64,000 nucleotides of DNA from Lysobacteraceae bacterium NML93-0793 (GTDB taxonomy: Bacteria; Pseudomonadota; Gammaproteobacteria; Xanthomonadales; Xanthomonadaceae): assembly GCA_002324875.1 (NCBI GenBank), contig NTJG01000014.1, forward strand, positions 1 to 64,000, read 5' to 3'. Shown here piece by piece: positions 19,897 through 33,606 of this stretch (within the stretch, counting starts at the first letter, position 1; each line of letters starts with the position of its first letter). Under the pieces are notes generated by a model, which saw only the letters and a list, made by a program, of their open reading frames with translations, was not told the DNA's origin and did not search any database. The position numbers were made by a program, and so were the translations under genes.

Positions 19897-20981
19897 GTGC
19901 GACCAATACCGCGACGCTGCTCGGTGACGTCACCGCGCCGTTGCACGACTGGCTGATGTCGCTGGGCACGATCGGCCTGATCCTGTGGATCGTGCTGAAG
20001 ATCCTGGTCATCGCGATGCCGGTGATCATCTGCGTCGCGTTCTATGTGGTCTGGGAGCGCAAGCTGCTGGGCTGGATGCACCAGCGCCACGGACCGATGT
20101 ACGTGGGCATGGGCATCTTCCAGGCCTTCGCCGACGTCTTCAAACTGCTGTTCAAGGAAGTCATCCAGCCGACGAATGCGCAGCGGGTGCTGTACGTCCT
20201 CGCGCCGCTGATCACGCTGGCGCCGGCCTTCGCGGCCTGGGCCGTGGTGCCGTTCGACGCGCAGCTGGTGCTGTCGAATGCCAACGCCGGCCTGCTGTAC
20301 CTGCTGGCGATGACCTCGCTCGGCATCTACGGCATCATCCTCGCCGGCTGGGCATCGAACTCGAAGTACGCGTTCCTCGGTGCGATGCGTGCGTCGGCGC
20401 AGATGATCAGCTACGAGATCGCGATGGGCTTCGCGCTCGTCGGCGTGATGGTGGCCGCCGGCAGCCTGAACCTCACCGAGATCGTGATGGCGCAGTCGGG
20501 CGGGAAGGGCCTGTTCGAGTGGTTCTGGCTGCCGCTGCTGCCGCTGTTCGTGATCTATTTCATCTCCGGTGTGGCCGAAACCAACCGCGCGCCGTTCGAC
20601 GTCGTCGAGGGCGAGTCCGAGATCGTCGCCGGTCACATGGTGGAGTACTCGGGTTCGGCGTTCGCGCTGTTCTTCCTCGCCGAATACGCCAACATGATCC
20701 TGATCAGCTTCCTGGTCGCGATCTTCTTCCTCGGCGGCTGGCTGTCGCCGTTCCAGGGCCTGGGTATTCCGCTGTTGTCGGTCGACGGCTGGTGGTGGCT
20801 GTTCGCGAAAGTGTTCTTCTTCGCCAGCTGCTTCATCTGGTTCCGCGCGTCGTTCCCGCGCTACCGCTACGACCAGATCATGCGCCTGGGCTGGAAGGTC
20901 TTCATTCCGATCAGCATCTTCTGGATCGTGGTCACCGCGCTGATGGCGTATTACGGGATTTTCGAGGCGGGGCAGTCATGA
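19893..20981 (+). CDS. nuoH: NADH-quinone oxidoreductase subunit H
   Basis: The 362-residue membrane subunit links the quinone site to the membrane arm. About eight transmembrane helices are evident. Family motifs are [22 protein letters not shown] after helix 1, the acidic loop [26 protein letters not shown] and the C-terminal [20 protein letters not shown]. Start and stop overlap nuoG and nuoI by four bases each. Confidence 0.97.
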   Translation: MSATNTATLLGDVTAPLHDWLMSLGTIGLILWIVLKILVIAMPVIICVAFYVVWERKLLGWMHQRHGPMYVGMGIFQAFADVFKLLFKEVIQPTNAQRVLYVLAPLITLAPAFAAWAVVPFDAQLVLSNANAGLLYLLAMTSLGIYGIILAGWASNSKYAFLGAMRASAQMISYEIAMGFALVGVMVAAGSLNLTEIVMAQSGGKGLFEWFWLPLLPLFVIYFISGVAETNRAPFDVVEGESEIVAGHMVEYSGSAFALFFLAEYANMILISFLVAIFFLGGWLSPFQGLGIPLLSVDGWWWLFAKVFFFASCFIWFRASFPRYRYDQIMRLGWKVFIPISIFWIVVTALMAYYGIFEAGQS

Positions 20982-21466
20982 CCAAGTTCGTTTCCTGGTT
21001 CAGAAGCCTGCTGCTGCTCGAGTTGCTCGGCGGCATGGCGCTGACCTTCAAGTACCTGTTCCGCGACAAGTACACGCTGATGTACCCGATGGAGAAGACG
21101 CCGCAGTCGCCGCGCTTCCGCGGCCTGCATGCACTGCGCCGCTACCCCAACGGCGAGGAGCGCTGCATCGCGTGCAAGCTGTGCGAGGCGGTGTGCCCGG
21201 CGCTGGCGATCACCATCGATTCCGAGCAGCGCGAGGACGGCACCCGCCGCACCACGCGCTACGACATCGATCTGTTCAAGTGCATCTACTGCGGCTTCTG
21301 CGAGGAATCGTGCCCGGTGGACTCGATCGTCGAGACCCATCTGCACGAGTACCACTTCGAGAACCGCGGCGAGAACATCGTGACCAAGCCGCAGCTGCTG
21401 GCGATCGGTGACCGGCTCGAGGCCGAGATCGCCGACCGTCGCGCCGCCGACTCCGCGTACAGGTAA
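20978..21466 (+). CDS. nuoI: NADH-quinone oxidoreductase subunit I
   Basis: This 162-residue ferredoxin-like subunit carries 4Fe-4S clusters N6a and N6b. Two complete motifs are visible: [12 protein letters not shown] (about residues 66-77) and [12 protein letters not shown] (about 105-116). The N-terminal amphipathic helix ([22 protein letters not shown]) lies along the membrane, and the [28 protein letters not shown] linker is canonical. The ATG at 20978 overlaps the nuoH stop. Confidence 0.97.
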   Translation: MTKFVSWFRSLLLLELLGGMALTFKYLFRDKYTLMYPMEKTPQSPRFRGLHALRRYPNGEERCIACKLCEAVCPALAITIDSEQREDGTRRTTRYDIDLFKCIYCGFCEESCPVDSIVETHLHEYHFENRGENIVTKPQLLAIGDRLEAEIADRRAADSAYR

Positions 21467-21469
21467 GTC

Positions 21470-22111
21470 ATGAATTTCGACCTGATTGCATTCCTCGTCT
21501 TCGCCGCGATCACCGTGATGTCCGCGGTGGCGGTGATCAGTGCCCGCAACCCGGTGCACGCGGCGCTGTTCCTGGTGCTGACGTTCTTCTCCACCGCCTG
21601 CACCTGGCTGCTGGTCGGCGCCGAGTTCCTCGGCATCGCCCTGGTGCTGGTCTACGTGGGCGCGGTGATGGTGCTGTTCCTGTTCGTGGTGATGATGCTC
21701 GACATCGACGTCGCGCCATTGCGCGAAGGCTACGTGCGGTATCTGCCGGTCGGCCTGCTGGTCGCGGTGGTGATGCTCGTCGAGATCGTCACGCTGATCG
21801 GCGTGCGCGCACGCATGGTGCCGTTCGGGCCGGACCTGGTGGACCAGGCCGGCGTGTCGAACACGGTGTGGATCGCGCGCCGTCTGTTCACCGATTTCCT
21901 GCTGCCGTTCGAAGTGGCGGCGGTGATCCTGACCGTCGCGGTGATCGCGGCGGTGATGCTGACGCTGCGTCGCCGTCCGGGCGCCAAGCACCAGAATCCG
22001 GGTGAGCAGGCCCGCGTGCGGGCGTCCGATCGCATGCGCGTGGTCAAGATGGACGCGGTGCGTCCGGTGGCCGAGCCGCCGGCGGGCGCGGGCGAGGGAG
22101 AGACGAAATGA
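21470..22111 (+). CDS. nuoJ: NADH-quinone oxidoreductase subunit J
   Basis: The 213-residue membrane subunit has five predicted helices. The third contains the family motif [26 protein letters not shown], including the pi-bulge region important for coupling. The basic, Pro/Gly-rich C-terminal tail (about residues 165-213) is not conserved and probably lies in the cytoplasm. It starts three bases after nuoI and overlaps nuoK by four. Confidence 0.95.
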   Translation: MNFDLIAFLVFAAITVMSAVAVISARNPVHAALFLVLTFFSTACTWLLVGAEFLGIALVLVYVGAVMVLFLFVVMMLDIDVAPLREGYVRYLPVGLLVAVVMLVEIVTLIGVRARMVPFGPDLVDQAGVSNTVWIARRLFTDFLLPFEVAAVILTVAVIAAVMLTLRRRPGAKHQNPGEQARVRASDRMRVVKMDAVRPVAEPPAGAGEGETK

Positions 22112-22434
22112 CCGAGCTGTTCGGAACCGGCCTCGCGCTGGGCCATTACCTCGCGCTGGGTGCGGTGCTGTTCTGCATCAGCGTCGCGGGCATCTTCCTC
22201 AACCGGAAGAACGTGATCATCCTGCTGATGTCGATCGAGCTGATGCTGCTCGCGGTCAACATCAACTTCATCGCGTTCTCGCGCGAGTTCGGCGATGCCG
22301 CCGGACAGATCTTCGTGTTCTTCATTCTCACCGTGGCTGCAGCCGAGGCCGCGATCGGCCTGGCGATCCTGGTCACGCTGTTCCGCAACCGGCGCACGAT
22401 CAACGTCGCCGAACTCGACACGTTGAAGGGCTGA
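22108..22434 (+). CDS. nuoK: NADH-quinone oxidoreductase subunit K
   Basis: The 108-residue protein is an MrpC-like membrane subunit with three helices. The proton-path glutamates are in [14 protein letters not shown] (helix 2) and [14 protein letters not shown] (helix 3). Length and sequence fit the family exactly. It overlaps nuoJ by four bases and is followed after seven bases by nuoL. Confidence 0.96.
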   Translation: MTELFGTGLALGHYLALGAVLFCISVAGIFLNRKNVIILLMSIELMLLAVNINFIAFSREFGDAAGQIFVFFILTVAAAEAAIGLAILVTLFRNRRTINVAELDTLKG

Positions 22435-22441
22435 CCCGGGC

Positions 22442-24595
<2,154 letters not shown>

Positions 24596-24608
24596 CGGAA
24601 CTCCCTAC

Positions 24609-26120
24609 GTGTCGAACTGGCCTCTCCTCAGTCTCCTGATCTGGCTGCCGATTCTCGGCGGTGCGCTCGTCCTCGCCCTGGGCGAACGTCGCGCCGACGC
24701 GGCGCGCTGGGTGTCGCTCGCGTTCGCGCTGCTGGTCTTCGTGCTCAGCATCCCGTTGCTCACCGGTTTCGACTACGCGAATGCCGGGCTGCAGTTCCTC
24801 GAGCGCCGCGAATGGATCCCCGCGTTCAACATCGAGTACCACCTCGGTGCGGACGGCATCTCGGTCGCGCTGATCGTGCTGACCACGCTGACCACCGCGC
24901 TCGTGCTGATCGGCGCGTGGGCGTCGGTGACCAAGCGGGTGTCGCAGTACTTCGCGGCGATGCTGATCCTCGAGGGCATGATGATCGGCGTGTTCTGCGC
25001 CGTCGACGCGATGCTGTTCTATGTGTTCTTCGAGGCGATGCTGATTCCGATGTTCATCATCATCGGTGTCTGGGGCGGCCCGCGCCGCGTCTACGCGTCG
25101 GTGAAGTTCTTCCTGTACACGTTCCTCGGCTCGGTCTTCATGCTGGTCGCGCTGATCTACCTGTACCTGCAGGCCGGCAGCTGGCAGTTGCCTGATCTGT
25201 ACGCGCTGCGCCTGTCGTCGACCGAGCAGATGTGGATCTTCTTCGCGTTCCTCGCCGCATTCGCGGTCAAGGTGCCGATGTTCCCGGTGCACACCTGGTT
25301 GCCGGACGCGCACGTCGAGGCGCCGACGGGCGGCTCGGTGATCCTGGCCGCGATCATGCTGAAGATCGGTGGTTACGGGTTCCTGCGCTTCAACCTGCCG
25401 ATCACGCCCGATGCCGGTCATGAGTGGGCGTGGCTGGTCATCGGCCTGTCGCTGATCGCGATCGTCTACGTCGGTCTGGTGGCACTGGTCCAGCAGGACA
25501 TGAAGAAGCTGGTCGCGTATTCGTCCGTGTCGCACATGGGCTTCGTGACCCTCGGCGTGTTCATCGCCTTCGCGCTGATGCGTGATGTGGGTGCCAGCGA
25601 CGCCGCGCGCCTCGGCCTGCAGGGCGCGATGGTGCAGATGGTCTCGCACGGTTTCATCTCGGGTGCGATGTTCTCCTGCATCGGCATCCTGTACGACCGC
25701 ATGCATACGCGCATGATCAAGGACTACGGCGGCGTCGCGAACGTGATGCCGTGGTTCGCGGCGTTCTACGTGCTGTTCGCGATGGCGAACTCCGGCCTGC
25801 CGGGCACCTCGGGTTTCGTCGGCGAGTTCATGGTCATCCTGGCCGCGTTCCAGAGCCATCCGCTGATCGCGTTCTTCGCGGCGATGACGCTGATCATCGG
25901 CGCGGCCTACACGCTGTGGCTGGTCAAGCGCGTGCTCTACGGCGAGGTCGCCAATGCGCATGTGGCCGCGCTCAAGGACATCAATGCCCGCGAGGCGCTG
26001 GTGCTGGGTGTGTTCGCTGCGGGCACGCTGCTGATCGGCGTGTACCCCAAGCCGCTGACCGACCTGATGGAGCCCTCCATCGCGCAACTGGCGAACCTGA
26101 TCGCCGCAAGCAAGCTGTAA
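24609..26120 (+). CDS. nuoM: NADH-quinone oxidoreductase subunit M
   Basis: The 503-residue antiporter-like subunit has about 14 helices. Key motifs are FFEAMLIPMFIIIGVWGGPRRVYASVKFF (with the conserved Glu and Lys of the proton path) and FAVKVPMFPVHTWLPDAHVEAPTGGSVILAAIMLKIGGYG. The start is a GTG at 24609. Unlike the tightly packed genes before it, it is followed by a 172-base gap before nuoN. Confidence 0.96.
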   Translation: MSNWPLLSLLIWLPILGGALVLALGERRADAARWVSLAFALLVFVLSIPLLTGFDYANAGLQFLERREWIPAFNIEYHLGADGISVALIVLTTLTTALVLIGAWASVTKRVSQYFAAMLILEGMMIGVFCAVDAMLFYVFFEAMLIPMFIIIGVWGGPRRVYASVKFFLYTFLGSVFMLVALIYLYLQAGSWQLPDLYALRLSSTEQMWIFFAFLAAFAVKVPMFPVHTWLPDAHVEAPTGGSVILAAIMLKIGGYGFLRFNLPITPDAGHEWAWLVIGLSLIAIVYVGLVALVQQDMKKLVAYSSVSHMGFVTLGVFIAFALMRDVGASDAARLGLQGAMVQMVSHGFISGAMFSCIGILYDRMHTRMIKDYGGVANVMPWFAAFYVLFAMANSGLPGTSGFVGEFMVILAAFQSHPLIAFFAAMTLIIGAAYTLWLVKRVLYGEVANAHVAALKDINAREALVLGVFAAGTLLIGVYPKPLTDLMEPSIAQLANLIAASKL

Positions 26121-26177
26121 GGGTGATCAGACGCGTGCTCGGCGGGTGCCCTCGAGGCGACTGCCGCGTCTGGGAAC

Positions 26178-26199
26178 GACCGGCCAGGGTTGGCCGGTC
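26178..26199 (+). other. Strong hairpin in the nuoM-nuoN gap
   Basis: GACCGGCCA, loop GGGT, then TGGCCGGTC form a perfect 9-bp stem. There is no T run, so it is not a standard terminator. It lies in the only long gap of the nuo operon and could stabilise or delimit the upstream mRNA or modulate nuoN expression. The remaining sequence of the gap holds nothing I recognise. Confidence 0.5.
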
Positions 26200-26292
26200 A
26201 GGACACGCCGGAGTCGCCCATGTCGCGCCATGGACGGCATCGGTTGATGATCGAATCAGTGTGATCCGTTGGATTGCCGAGGAACGTGTGAA

Positions 26293-27759
26293 GTGATTAA
26301 CAATCCAATGACGCCCCCCGTCCGCACGCTGGCCGAACTCGGCCCGATCGTGCCCGAACTGTTCGTGGTGCTGGGCGCGTTCGCGCTGTTGATGCTCGAC
26401 CTGTTCATCGATCCGCGCCGCCGGATCATCACCCACGTGCTCGCCGTGGCGACGCTGCTGGGCGCAGCCGTGATGATCGCCACGGGCGTGGGCGGGCAGG
26501 GCAGTACGCTGGCCGACATGTTCGTGCGCGATGCCGGCGCCGACGTGCTGAAGGTCACCGGCCTGATCGTGGCCGCGATCGCGCTGGGCTATGCCTGGGC
26601 GTATCTGCGCGAGCGGGATCTCTACCAGGGCGAGATCCCGGTGCTGTTCCTGTTCACCGCGGCCGGCATGATGCTGCTGGTCTCGGCCAACAACCTCACC
26701 ATGGTCTACGTCGGCCTGGAACTGCTGGCCCTGTGTTCCTACGCGCTGGTGGCCTGCGACCGCGACAACCCGCTGTCGTCGGAAGCGGCGATGAAGTATT
26801 TCGTCCTCGGCGCGCTGGCCTCGGGCATGTTGCTGTTCGGCATGTCGCTGGTCTACGGCGCGACCGGCACGTTGTCGCTGCCGGGCATCCACGAGGCCAT
26901 CGGCGGGCTGGCGGGCGAGAACCGCGTGCTGCTGCTGACCGGCATGGTGTTCCTCGTGGTCGGCATCGCGTTCAAGTTCGGCGCCGCGCCGTTCCACATG
27001 TGGCTGCCCGACACCTATCACGGCGCGCCGACGGCGATCACCGCCTTCGTCAGCTCGGTGCCCAAGCTCGCCGCATTCGGCATGACCTGGCGTCTGCTGG
27101 AGACGGCGCTCGGGCCGGTGTTCGAGCAGACCCAGCTGCTTCTCGCGCTGCTCGCGGCGTTGTCGCTGGTGGTGGGCAACCTGTTCGCGATCGCGCAGAC
27201 CAACCTCAAGCGCATGCTCGCGTACTCGACGATCTCGCACGTCGGCTTCCTGTTCCTCGGCCTCGCCGGCGGTGGTCCGGACGGCTATGCGGCGGCGATG
27301 TTCTACGCCATCAGCTACGCGATCATGTCGGTGGCCGCGTTCGGCGCGATCGTCATGCTGTCGCGCAAGGGCTTCGAGGCCGAGCACATCGACGACTACA
27401 AGGGCCTGAACCAGCGCAGCCCGTGGATGGCCGGCCTGGTGCTGTGCATCATGGCTTCGCTGGCCGGCGTGCCGCCGTTCCTGGGCTTCTGGGCCAAGCT
27501 GGTCGTGCTCCAGGGCGCACTGCAGGGTGATCTGCTGTGGCTCGCCATCGTCGGCATCGTGTTCGCGGTCGTCGGCGCGTTCTACTACCTGCGCGTGATC
27601 AAGGTGATGTACTTCGACGCGCCCGATGCGGCGCCGATGGCGCAGCGGCCTGGCACCGCGCTGCGCGTTGTGTTCGGCGCGAACGCGCTTGCGCTGCTCG
27701 GCCTCGGCCTGTTCTGGAGTCCGTTGATGGCGTGGTGCCAGCAGGCGTTCGGCGCCTGA
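26293..27759 (+). CDS. nuoN: NADH-quinone oxidoreductase subunit N
   Basis: The 488-residue antiporter-like subunit, last gene of the operon, has about 14 helices. It shows TMVYVGLELLALCSYALVA, GIAFKFGAAPFHMWLPDTYHGAPTAITAFVSSVPKLAAF and LKRMLAYSTISHVGFL. The start is uncertain. GTG at 26293 is chosen because GAGGAA at 26279-26284 is a well-placed ribosome-binding site. A TTG at 26269 would add eight residues; the ATG at 26308 has no visible site. Confidence 0.94.
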   Translation: MINNPMTPPVRTLAELGPIVPELFVVLGAFALLMLDLFIDPRRRIITHVLAVATLLGAAVMIATGVGGQGSTLADMFVRDAGADVLKVTGLIVAAIALGYAWAYLRERDLYQGEIPVLFLFTAAGMMLLVSANNLTMVYVGLELLALCSYALVACDRDNPLSSEAAMKYFVLGALASGMLLFGMSLVYGATGTLSLPGIHEAIGGLAGENRVLLLTGMVFLVVGIAFKFGAAPFHMWLPDTYHGAPTAITAFVSSVPKLAAFGMTWRLLETALGPVFEQTQLLLALLAALSLVVGNLFAIAQTNLKRMLAYSTISHVGFLFLGLAGGGPDGYAAAMFYAISYAIMSVAAFGAIVMLSRKGFEAEHIDDYKGLNQRSPWMAGLVLCIMASLAGVPPFLGFWAKLVVLQGALQGDLLWLAIVGIVFAVVGAFYYLRVIKVMYFDAPDAAPMAQRPGTALRVVFGANALALLGLGLFWSPLMAWCQQAFGA

Positions 27760-27774
27760 TATCCGCTGTCGGGC

Positions 27775-27803
27775 TGGTAATCCATCCGGCATCTGGTTAA
27801 GAT
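27775..27803 (+). promoter_or_regulatory. Candidate metY operon promoter
   Basis: TAAGAT at 27798-27803 resembles a -10 and TGGTAA at 27775-27780 is a weak -35 at 17-base spacing, about 110 bases before the tRNA. Between them and the tRNA, AGTGGTTCG (27836-27844) pairs with CGAACCACT (27862-27870) to form a strong precursor hairpin. Confidence 0.4.
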
Positions 27804-27909
27804 GCGCGCCCGGTCGCTGCGACATCGCGATCGGGAGTGGTTCGAGGGACGCGGAATCGCCCGAACCACTTGCAACAATGAAGAGAAATCTTCATAATTC
27901 CGCTTCTGA

Positions 27910-27986
27910 TGCGGGGTGGAGCAGTCTGGCAGCTCGTCGGGCTCATAACCCGAAGGTCGCAGGTTCAAATCCTGCCCCCGCTACCA
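27910..27986 (+). tRNA. metY: Initiator tRNA-fMet(CAT)
   Basis: The 77-nt gene has the three G-C pairs GGG/CCC of the anticodon stem around CTCATAA, the hallmark of initiator tRNA. It also has the D-arm GGAGCAGTCTGGCAGCTCG, the T-arm GCAGGTTCAAATCCTGC and an encoded CCA. Position 1 is T (27910) facing T72, so the required unpaired acceptor end is U1/U72 here instead of the C1/A72 of E. coli. It lies upstream of rimP-nusA-infB, the metY position of E. coli. Confidence 0.95.
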
Positions 27987-28091
27987 TATTTTTCGCGGTA
28001 TCAGAGAAATGCCCACAAGGTGTTTCGATGCGGAAAGTCTGGGCTTGCCGAAGCTCCTGCTTCGCTTCGGCGCCGACATCCAGTGGTATCG

Positions 28092-28123
28092 GACAAGGGG
28101 CCCATCGGGCCCTTTGTCGTTTT
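28092..28123 (+). terminator. Terminator-like hairpin between metY and rimP
   Basis: GACAAGGGGCCC, loop ATC, GGGCCCTTTGTC form a 12-bp stem with one G-T pair, followed by GTTTT. In E. coli, leaky terminators after metY are thought to take part in NusA autoregulation; the same position and form suggest partial termination here. It may equally be a tRNA-processing signal. Confidence 0.6.
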
Positions 28124-28221
28124 CCACGATCGGAAGACCGCCAGGGCCTGCAGGCAGGCGGTGGCCCCGCGCGGCGGAGTCGACCACGCGCGGTACCGGA
28201 CACGCAACGGACGAGGAACGA

Positions 28222-28842
28222 GTGGCGGACAAGGCGACACAACTGACGGAACTGCTTGCGCCGACGGTCGAGGCCCTCGGGCTCGAACTGCTGGGCATCG
28301 AATACCTGCCTGCGCCCGGTGGCGCGCTGGTGCGCCTCTACATCGACGTGCCCGCCGGTCACGACGCGGCGGCGGCAGACGCCGGTACGCCGCAGGGCGT
28401 GACGATCGAACATTGCGAGTCGGTCAGCCGCGAGGTTTCGGCGCAACTCGATGTCGAAGACCCGATCAGCGGCAACTACACGCTGGAAGTCTCGTCGCCG
28501 GGCGTGGACCGTCCGCTGTTCGGCGCCGCCCAGTTCGCGCGCTTCATCGGCGAGACCGCCAAGGTCGGCCTGAAGCTGCCGCAGGACGGACGTCGTCGCC
28601 TGACCGCGCGTATCGTCTCGGTCGACGGCGATGCGGTGACGTTCGATCTCGACGGCGCCGCGTTCGTGGCGCAGGTCGACAACATCGACAAGGCCCGGAT
28701 CGTGCCCGACTGGGCCGCGCTCGGACTGGCGCCGTCCCGCGAGAAGAAAGAGAACGGCCGCGCCACCGGCGCGACCCGCAAGGCCAACCACACACCACGT
28801 GACAACAAGCGGTCCGACGATCCGTCGACCGGTGCGGAGTGA
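28222..28842 (+). CDS. rimP: Ribosome maturation factor RimP
   Basis: The 206-residue factor assists 30S subunit assembly. Family motifs are [32 protein letters not shown], the central [36 protein letters not shown] and a C-terminal SH3-like domain ([23 protein letters not shown]). A non-conserved basic, polar tail of about 30 residues follows. The GTG at 28222 has a GAGGAAC ribosome-binding site; the frame is open 70 codons further up, but that would include the terminator-like hairpin. nusA starts eight bases after the stop. Confidence 0.93.
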   Translation: MADKATQLTELLAPTVEALGLELLGIEYLPAPGGALVRLYIDVPAGHDAAAADAGTPQGVTIEHCESVSREVSAQLDVEDPISGNYTLEVSSPGVDRPLFGAAQFARFIGETAKVGLKLPQDGRRRLTARIVSVDGDAVTFDLDGAAFVAQVDNIDKARIVPDWAALGLAPSREKKENGRATGATRKANHTPRDNKRSDDPSTGAE

Positions 28843-28850
28843 ATGAAAAG

Positions 28851-30362
28851 ATGAGCAAGGAACTGTTGCTGGTCGTCGATGCGGTCGCCAACGAAAAGGG
28901 CGTGCCGGAGTCTGTGATCCTGGAGGCCATCGAGGCCGCGCTGGCCACGGCGGCCAAGAAGCGTTACGCCGAACAGGACGTGTTGACCCGCGTCGCGATC
29001 GACCCGAAGGACGGCAGCTACGAGACGTTCCGTCGCTGGGAGGTGGTGGCCGACGACGTCGTGATGGAGTCGCCCGATCGCCAGATCCGCATGATGGATG
29101 CGATCGAGGAAGCCGACGGCGTCGAGATCGGTGACTACATCGAAGAACAGATCGAGAACGTCGACTTCGGCCGCATCGCCGCGCAGGCCGCCAAGCAGGT
29201 CATCGTGCAGCGTGTGCGCGAAGCCGAGCGCCAGCAGGTCGTCGATGCGTGGAAGGACCGCGTGGGCGAGCTGGTCACGGGCGTGGTCAAGCGCGTCGAG
29301 CGCGGCAACGTCTACGTCGATCTGGGCGGCAATGCCGAGGCGCTGATCCAGAAGGACAAGGCGATCCCGCGCGACGTCGTGCGTGCCGGCGACCGCATCC
29401 GCGGCTATCTGTACGACGTGCGCAGCGAGCCCCGCGGCCCGCAGCTGTTCATCAGCCGCGCCGCGCCCGAGTTCATGATGGAACTGTTCAAGCTCGAAGT
29501 GCCGGAAGTCGGCCAGGGTCTGGTCGAGATCAAGGCCTGCGCACGCGATCCGGGTGACCGCGCCAAGATCGCCGTCGTCGCCTACGACACCCGCACCGAT
29601 CCCATCGGCGCCTGCATCGGCATGCGCGGTTCGCGCGTGCAGGCGGTGTCGAACGAGTTGAACGGCGAGCGCGTCGACATCGTGCTGTGGTCGGACAATC
29701 CGGCCCAGTTCGTCATCAATGCGATGGCGCCGGCCGAGGTGCAGTCGATCGTCGTCGACGAGGACAAGCACTCGATGGACCTAGCGGTCGCCGAGGACAA
29801 GCTGGCCCAGGCGATCGGCAAGGGCGGGCAGAACGTGCGCCTGGCCAGCCGTCTGGCGGGCTGGCAGCTCAACGTCATGACCCAGGACCAGGTGACGGCG
29901 AAGTCCGAAGCCGAGCAGACGGCCGCGCGCCAGCTGTTCATGGACAAGCTGGAAGTCGACGAGGAAATCGCCGGCATCCTGGTCACCGAGGGGTTCGGCA
30001 CGGTCGAGGAAATCGCCTACGTGCCGGTCGGCGAACTGCTGGCGGTCGAAGGCTTCGACGAGGACATCGTCGAGGAACTGCGCTCGCGTGCACGCGACGC
30101 CCTGCTCAACGACGCGCTCGCGGTCGAAGAGGAGGCCGACGAGAATGCGCCGACCCAGGACCTGCTCGCGCTCGAGGGCATGGACGACGAGACCGCGTTT
30201 GCGCTGGCCTCGCACGGCGTGCGCACCAGCGAGGACCTGTCCGATCTGGGTGCCGACGAGGTGATGGAATTCGGTATCGAGGGGCTGGACGAAACCCGCG
30301 CCGCCGCGTTGATCCTGGCCGCGCGTGCCGAGGAAATCGCACGCCTGGAGCGGGAAGGCTGA
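28851..30362 (+). CDS. nusA: Transcription termination/antitermination factor NusA
   Basis: The 503-residue protein has the N-terminal RNA-polymerase-binding domain (residues 1-125), an S1 domain (VGELVTGVVKRVERGNVYVDLGGNAEALI), two KH domains (IGACIGMRGSRVQAVSNELNGERVD and LAQAIGKGGQNVRLASRLAGW) and two C-terminal acidic repeats (AR1 about 370-420, AR2 about 445-500), the full gammaproteobacterial form. The ATG at 28851 is used; a GTG at 28839 in frame is possible. The order rimP-nusA-infB is conserved. Confidence 0.97.
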   Translation: MSKELLLVVDAVANEKGVPESVILEAIEAALATAAKKRYAEQDVLTRVAIDPKDGSYETFRRWEVVADDVVMESPDRQIRMMDAIEEADGVEIGDYIEEQIENVDFGRIAAQAAKQVIVQRVREAERQQVVDAWKDRVGELVTGVVKRVERGNVYVDLGGNAEALIQKDKAIPRDVVRAGDRIRGYLYDVRSEPRGPQLFISRAAPEFMMELFKLEVPEVGQGLVEIKACARDPGDRAKIAVVAYDTRTDPIGACIGMRGSRVQAVSNELNGERVDIVLWSDNPAQFVINAMAPAEVQSIVVDEDKHSMDLAVAEDKLAQAIGKGGQNVRLASRLAGWQLNVMTQDQVTAKSEAEQTAARQLFMDKLEVDEEIAGILVTEGFGTVEEIAYVPVGELLAVEGFDEDIVEELRSRARDALLNDALAVEEEADENAPTQDLLALEGMDDETAFALASHGVRTSEDLSDLGADEVMEFGIEGLDETRAAALILAARAEEIARLEREG

Positions 30363-30374
30363 CGGGTTCCGCCG

Positions 30375-30395
30375 GGCCGGTGCTCCGCACCGGCC
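30375..30395 (+). other. Hairpin after nusA
   Basis: GGCCGGTGC, loop TCC, GCACCGGCC form a perfect 9-bp stem 12 bases after the nusA stop. No T run follows, so it is more likely an mRNA-stability or processing element than a terminator. Confidence 0.45.
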
Positions 30396-30454
30396 TCGTA
30401 CGCGGCCGCCCGCCACGGATGACGATCCACACCGGAACGAATCCCATGCAGCGG

Positions 30455-30460
30455 TAGAAT
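30455..30460 (+). promoter_or_regulatory. Possible internal promoter -10 before infB
   Basis: TAGAAT matches the -10 consensus at five of six positions, 56 bases before infB. The region at -35 (CCGGAA) is poor. Internal promoters upstream of infB would fit the need for high IF2 levels, but this is tentative. Confidence 0.35.
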
Positions 30461-30516
30461 GACAAATCCACTGCGCCCCGCACTTCGCGGCGGCGCGCAA
30501 GGAATCGGAATCACGA

Positions 30517-33126
<2,610 letters not shown>

Positions 33127-33134
33127 GCGTCCGC

Positions 33135-33240
33135 GGTGATTCGTGGATGGGTGATTCGTGATTCGCGAGAGCGGGTCACGGCACCGACACGGATCGCCTG
33201 ATCGGGCAAGGCCTTTTCGAATCACCAATTACGAATCACC
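33135..33240. repeat. Inverted repeat of GGTGATTCG units between infB and rbfA
   Basis: The left arm (33135-33158) contains two GGTGATTCG units, the right arm (33218-33240) their reverse complement. The arms match apart from four or five central bases and are separated by about 59 bases. A further GTGATTCG unit follows the left arm and a CCAATCAC unit the right arm. The unit resembles the GGGATTCG tracts common in xanthomonad intergenic DNA. The right end runs straight into the GTG start codon of rbfA. Confidence 0.75.
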
Positions 33241-33246
33241 AATCAC

Positions 33247-33606
33247 GTGCCGACCAAATCCTTCCATCGCACCGATCGCGTCTCCGCCCAGCTTCGCCGC
33301 GAACTGGGCACGCTCGTGCGTGAGGCCGTGTCCGAACATGGCCTGCCGTCGGTCAGCGTGTCCGATGTCGAGGTCACGCGTGACATGGCGCATGCCAAGG
33401 TCTTCGTGACCGCGCTGCAGTCCGAGCGCTCGGCCGAGGCCGTGAAGGGCCTCATGACCGTCGCGCACGAGATCCGCTTCCGTCTCGCACGTGCGGTGAA
33501 GATGCGCCACGTGCCCGAGCTGCACTTCCATTACGACGATTCCGTCGACCGCGGCGAGCGCATCGACCATCTGTTGCGCGATGTCGGCGACACCTCCACC
33601 GACTGA
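33247..33606 (+). CDS. rbfA: Ribosome-binding factor A
   Basis: The 119-residue KH-fold cold-adaptation factor completes 16S rRNA 5'-end maturation. It begins [28 protein letters not shown], as in xanthomonads, and has the [15 protein letters not shown] strand and the [26 protein letters not shown] end. The start is a GTG at 33247 with no recognisable ribosome-binding site; the bases where one would lie belong to the inverted repeat. truB overlaps its last 26 bases. Confidence 0.94.
   Translation: MPTKSFHRTDRVSAQLRRELGTLVREAVSEHGLPSVSVSDVEVTRDMAHAKVFVTALQSERSAEAVKGLMTVAHEIRFRLARAVKMRHVPELHFHYDDSVDRGERIDHLLRDVGDTSTD

Noticed and set aside
27901-27986. Elongator tRNA-Met
   Set aside because: The anticodon stem has the three consecutive G-C pairs and the unpaired 1-72 end of an initiator, and its place before rimP-nusA matches metY.
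28009-28221. Longer RimP starting at the ATG near 28009
   Set aside because: The extension would translate the terminator-like hairpin and is not found in the family; the GTG at 28222 has a good ribosome-binding site.
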